The position numbers were made by a program, and so were the translations under genes. DNA of 64,000 nt from Lachnospiraceae bacterium (GTDB taxonomy: Bacteria; Bacillota; Clostridia; Lachnospirales; Lachnospiraceae): NCBI GenBank assembly GCA_017938315.1, contig JAGBBV010000007.1, positions 1 to 64,000 on the forward strand, written 5' to 3'. The notes under the pieces are model-generated. The model ran no database searches and was not told the DNA's origin. It saw nothing but the letters and a program-made list of their open reading frames with translations. Positions 62,077 to 64,000 of this stretch are shown here, piece after piece (positions within the stretch are counted from its first letter, which is position 1; the number at the start of each line of letters is the position of its first letter).

Positions 62077-64000
62077 TTATAATTCCAGTTTTTCGGAAGG
62101 AAGATGAATTCGAAGCATTTTTTCTAATTCTTCTGCCATAACCGGCTTGGAAAGATAATCAGAAAAGCCTTCCTTAATATACATTTCTGCCATTCCTACT
62201 AAGGCATTGGCCGTCAACACAATTATTTCTGTAGACTGATTTGGGCCTTCTTCTTTTCTTATCATATGCATTGTATCGATTCCGTTAAGTTCCGGCATCA
62301 TATGGTCCATCAAAATCAAATCAAACTTCTTATTTTGACATTTTTCCAAACATTCCCTGCCGCCATGTGCCATGGTTAATTTAATGGCTGTCCGCTTTAA
62401 AAGCGACCTGATAACAAGCAAGTTCATTTCATTATCATCAACAACCAGGACTTCTGCTGTGGGAGCATATAGTTTAGGCTTATACTCTTTTTTTGCATGT
62501 TTATCATTATGTCTTGTCTCCTGTATGGCACCCATGATAGTGCTATCCACGACAACCTGAGGAATCGTTACCGTGAAGCAGGAACCCTTGCCATACTCAC
62601 TTTCTACCTCTATAGTTCCATGCATCAGCTCAACAAGTTGTCTGGTAATGTTTAGTCCTAATCCGGTTCCTTCTATGTACTGGTTCTTTCTTTCCTCTAA
62701 GCGTTTAAAACTGTCAAACAGTTTTCCAATGTCTTCCTGCTTGATTCCTATACCGGTATCCTCTATAGACATCTGCAGGGCAAAGGTGTCCTGACTGTAG
62801 ATGCCTTTTACGCTAAAGGTAATTTTTCCGCGTTTCGTATATTTCACTGCATTTGACAACAAGTTATTTAAAATCTGCCGGATTCTGATTTCATCTCCCT
62901 GTAAGATGGAGGGTAATGCCTTATCGATATTGGTCACAATATCAAGTTTTTTATTCTCTGCCCTGACCTGGACTCCCCGGATAACATCCGATAGCATACC
63001 ACGCAGCTGGTAATCACTTTCCAAAATATCTAGTTTTCCTGCTTCTATTTTGGAAAAATCTAAAACATCATTCACCAGTCCCAGTAAGAGCTTACCGGCA
63101 TTTTGAACATGCAAAGCATACTCGTCTATGGCAGCATCCCGGTTTTCACGCAAAATCATCTCGTTCATTCCGATAATGGTATTAATGGGCGTGCGGATCT
63201 CATGTGACATATTTGCTAAGAATCTGGCTTTTGCTGCTCCTGCCGCAATTGCCATTTGCCTTTCCTGTTCTATCGAAATGAGATCTTTGGTTGTCTTAAC
63301 CGCCGCCATAAATAGTAGTACAATCAGTCCAAAGCTGAGAACAAAACCTCCATATAGGGATATAGCCGGCACAAAGAAAACGTGGATTTCCCATATGGTA
63401 ACTATAATCATTACAATCAGCCCATATAAGATTTCTCCATATTCCCGGATTCTTCCCATAAAGAAATCCATAGCAATGGTTCCCGAAAAACAGATGACCA
63501 TGATAATAATCAATATATAGGCTACCAGTGAAGACTCTGACAAACTTACAATATTAAATACCTGTAGCAATAACGAAAAGAAAAAATTTATCATCACACA
63601 GATTGCAAGGGCACTGTGTACTTTTCTGTATCGTCCTTTTTGGACTCTGTTTAAATATACAATAAAAGGGAAGGGAATCAAAATGGTAAGCAAAAATCCT
63701 ACGTGTTCCGCAATAGATGAATTTGCCAGAAAAAACTGGCGGACCCTTGATTCTGCTATCATCGCCATAGACAGTAGCATGATACCCAAGCCTAAATAAA
63801 CAATATCCACATGCTTTTTATACACAAAACGCAATATTATTCCAATGAATACCGTAACAGAACTTAAAACCAGCATGTAGAACGATACCATCAGTACAAG
63901 CGAACACTCCTTAATAAACGTGAAGATAATATCACCTTTTTCGCCAATATATATTTCGTTTAAGAAGCCTGCATATTCATTATGACTAATCAGTTCAATT
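62077..64000 (-). CDS. Hybrid histidine kinase/response regulator, 7TM sensor, cut by window edge
   Basis: The frame stays open to position 64000, so the 5' end lies outside the window; the internal ATG at 63891 is not a convincing start. Seven hydrophobic segments (7TMR-DISM type) span about the first 230 visible residues. The dimerisation domain carries the phosphorylated His in SHEIRTPINTIIGMN. HATPase motifs follow: NNLLSNAVKYT, DTGIGI and GTGLGLNI. A receiver domain has Asp in LILMDHMMPELNG. It probably passes phosphate between domains. No partner regulator is in view. Confidence 0.93.
   Translation of the reverse strand, partial: IELISHNEYAGFLNEIYIGEKGDIIFTFIKECSLVLMVSFYMLVLSSVTVFIGIILRFVYKKHVDIVYLGLGIMLLSMAMIAESRVRQFFLANSSIAEHVGFLLTILIPFPFIVYLNRVQKGRYRKVHSALAICVMINFFFSLLLQVFNIVSLSESSLVAYILIIIMVICFSGTIAMDFFMGRIREYGEILYGLIVMIIVTIWEIHVFFVPAISLYGGFVLSFGLIVLLFMAAVKTTKDLISIEQERQMAIAAGAAKARFLANMSHEIRTPINTIIGMNEMILRENRDAAIDEYALHVQNAGKLLLGLVNDVLDFSKIEAGKLDILESDYQLRGMLSDVIRGVQVRAENKKLDIVTNIDKALPSILQGDEIRIRQILNNLLSNAVKYTKRGKITFSVKGIYSQDTFALQMSIEDTGIGIKQEDIGKLFDSFKRLEERKNQYIEGTGLGLNITRQLVELMHGTIEVESEYGKGSCFTVTIPQVVVDSTIMGAIQETRHNDKHAKKEYKPKLYAPTAEVLVVDDNEMNLLVIRSLLKRTAIKLTMAHGGRECLEKCQNKKFDLILMDHMMPELNGIDTMHMIRKEEGPNQSTEIIVLTANALVGMAEMYIKEGFSDYLSKPVMAEELEKMLRIHLPSEKLEL

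Overview
The window looks like chromosome from a low-to-moderate GC Firmicute, most likely a gut Lachnospiraceae (Clostridia) relative. Evidence: AGGAGG-type ribosome binding sites, a T-box leader in front of aspS, a NifS/NifU pair upstream of mnmA, a GatCAB-type operon, many lipoproteins with Thr/Pro/Glu-rich linkers, and an AgcS symporter. No rRNA, canonical tRNA, CRISPR array or replication origin was seen. All assignments come from reading motifs, without database searches.

Layout. (1) 1-9.2 kb is core chromosome: nifS-nifU-mnmA behind a strong promoter with a palindromic operator, a SpoVB/MurJ-type flippase, thiamine pyrophosphokinase, a chemotaxis transducer without an external sensor domain, an epimerase, an AraC-GGDEF chimera and a low-molecular-weight tyrosine phosphatase. 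(2) 9.2-13.9 kb is an integrated element (tyrosine integrase, two small ORFs, a TIR protein and an unknown protein). It entered at the start codon of the phosphatase gene, and a 32-bp near-identical core lies at both ends. (3) 13.9-34.9 kb is an AT-rich defence island: a Lamassu/ABC-3C-like nuclease-ATPase pair, a decayed second integrase, a type II restriction enzyme with a C5 methylase, an McrBC-like pair, a MazG-like enzyme beside a GIY-YIG/DUF2075 helicase, a degenerate Fic domain, a metallophosphoesterase, a tRNA-like RNA, an AbiE remnant and several unknown genes. (4) 35-47.7 kb is core-like again, rich in lipoproteins, with a ClC channel, a flotillin, an esterase and an AraC regulator. 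(5) 47.8-52.8 kb holds a T-box-controlled operon of an AspRS-GatC fusion, a GatA homologue lacking all its catalytic residues, and GatB. (6) 52.8-64 kb has a putative zinc peptidase, AgcS, a FliB-like protein, a zinc-ribbon/vWA protein, an amidase, an ABC exporter and a hybrid histidine kinase that runs off the right edge.

The strongest leads are three. First, AspRS has a His31 non-discriminating signature and is fused to GatC next to a GatA pseudo-enzyme. Second, a 125-nt tRNA-like RNA closed by a long non-acceptor stem lies inside a co-directional cassette (XRE regulator, coiled-coil protein with a sequestered ribosome binding site, metallophosphoesterase, dead Fic). Third, the integration event rebuilt the 5' end of the phosphatase gene and left the original start codon stranded 4.7 kb away.
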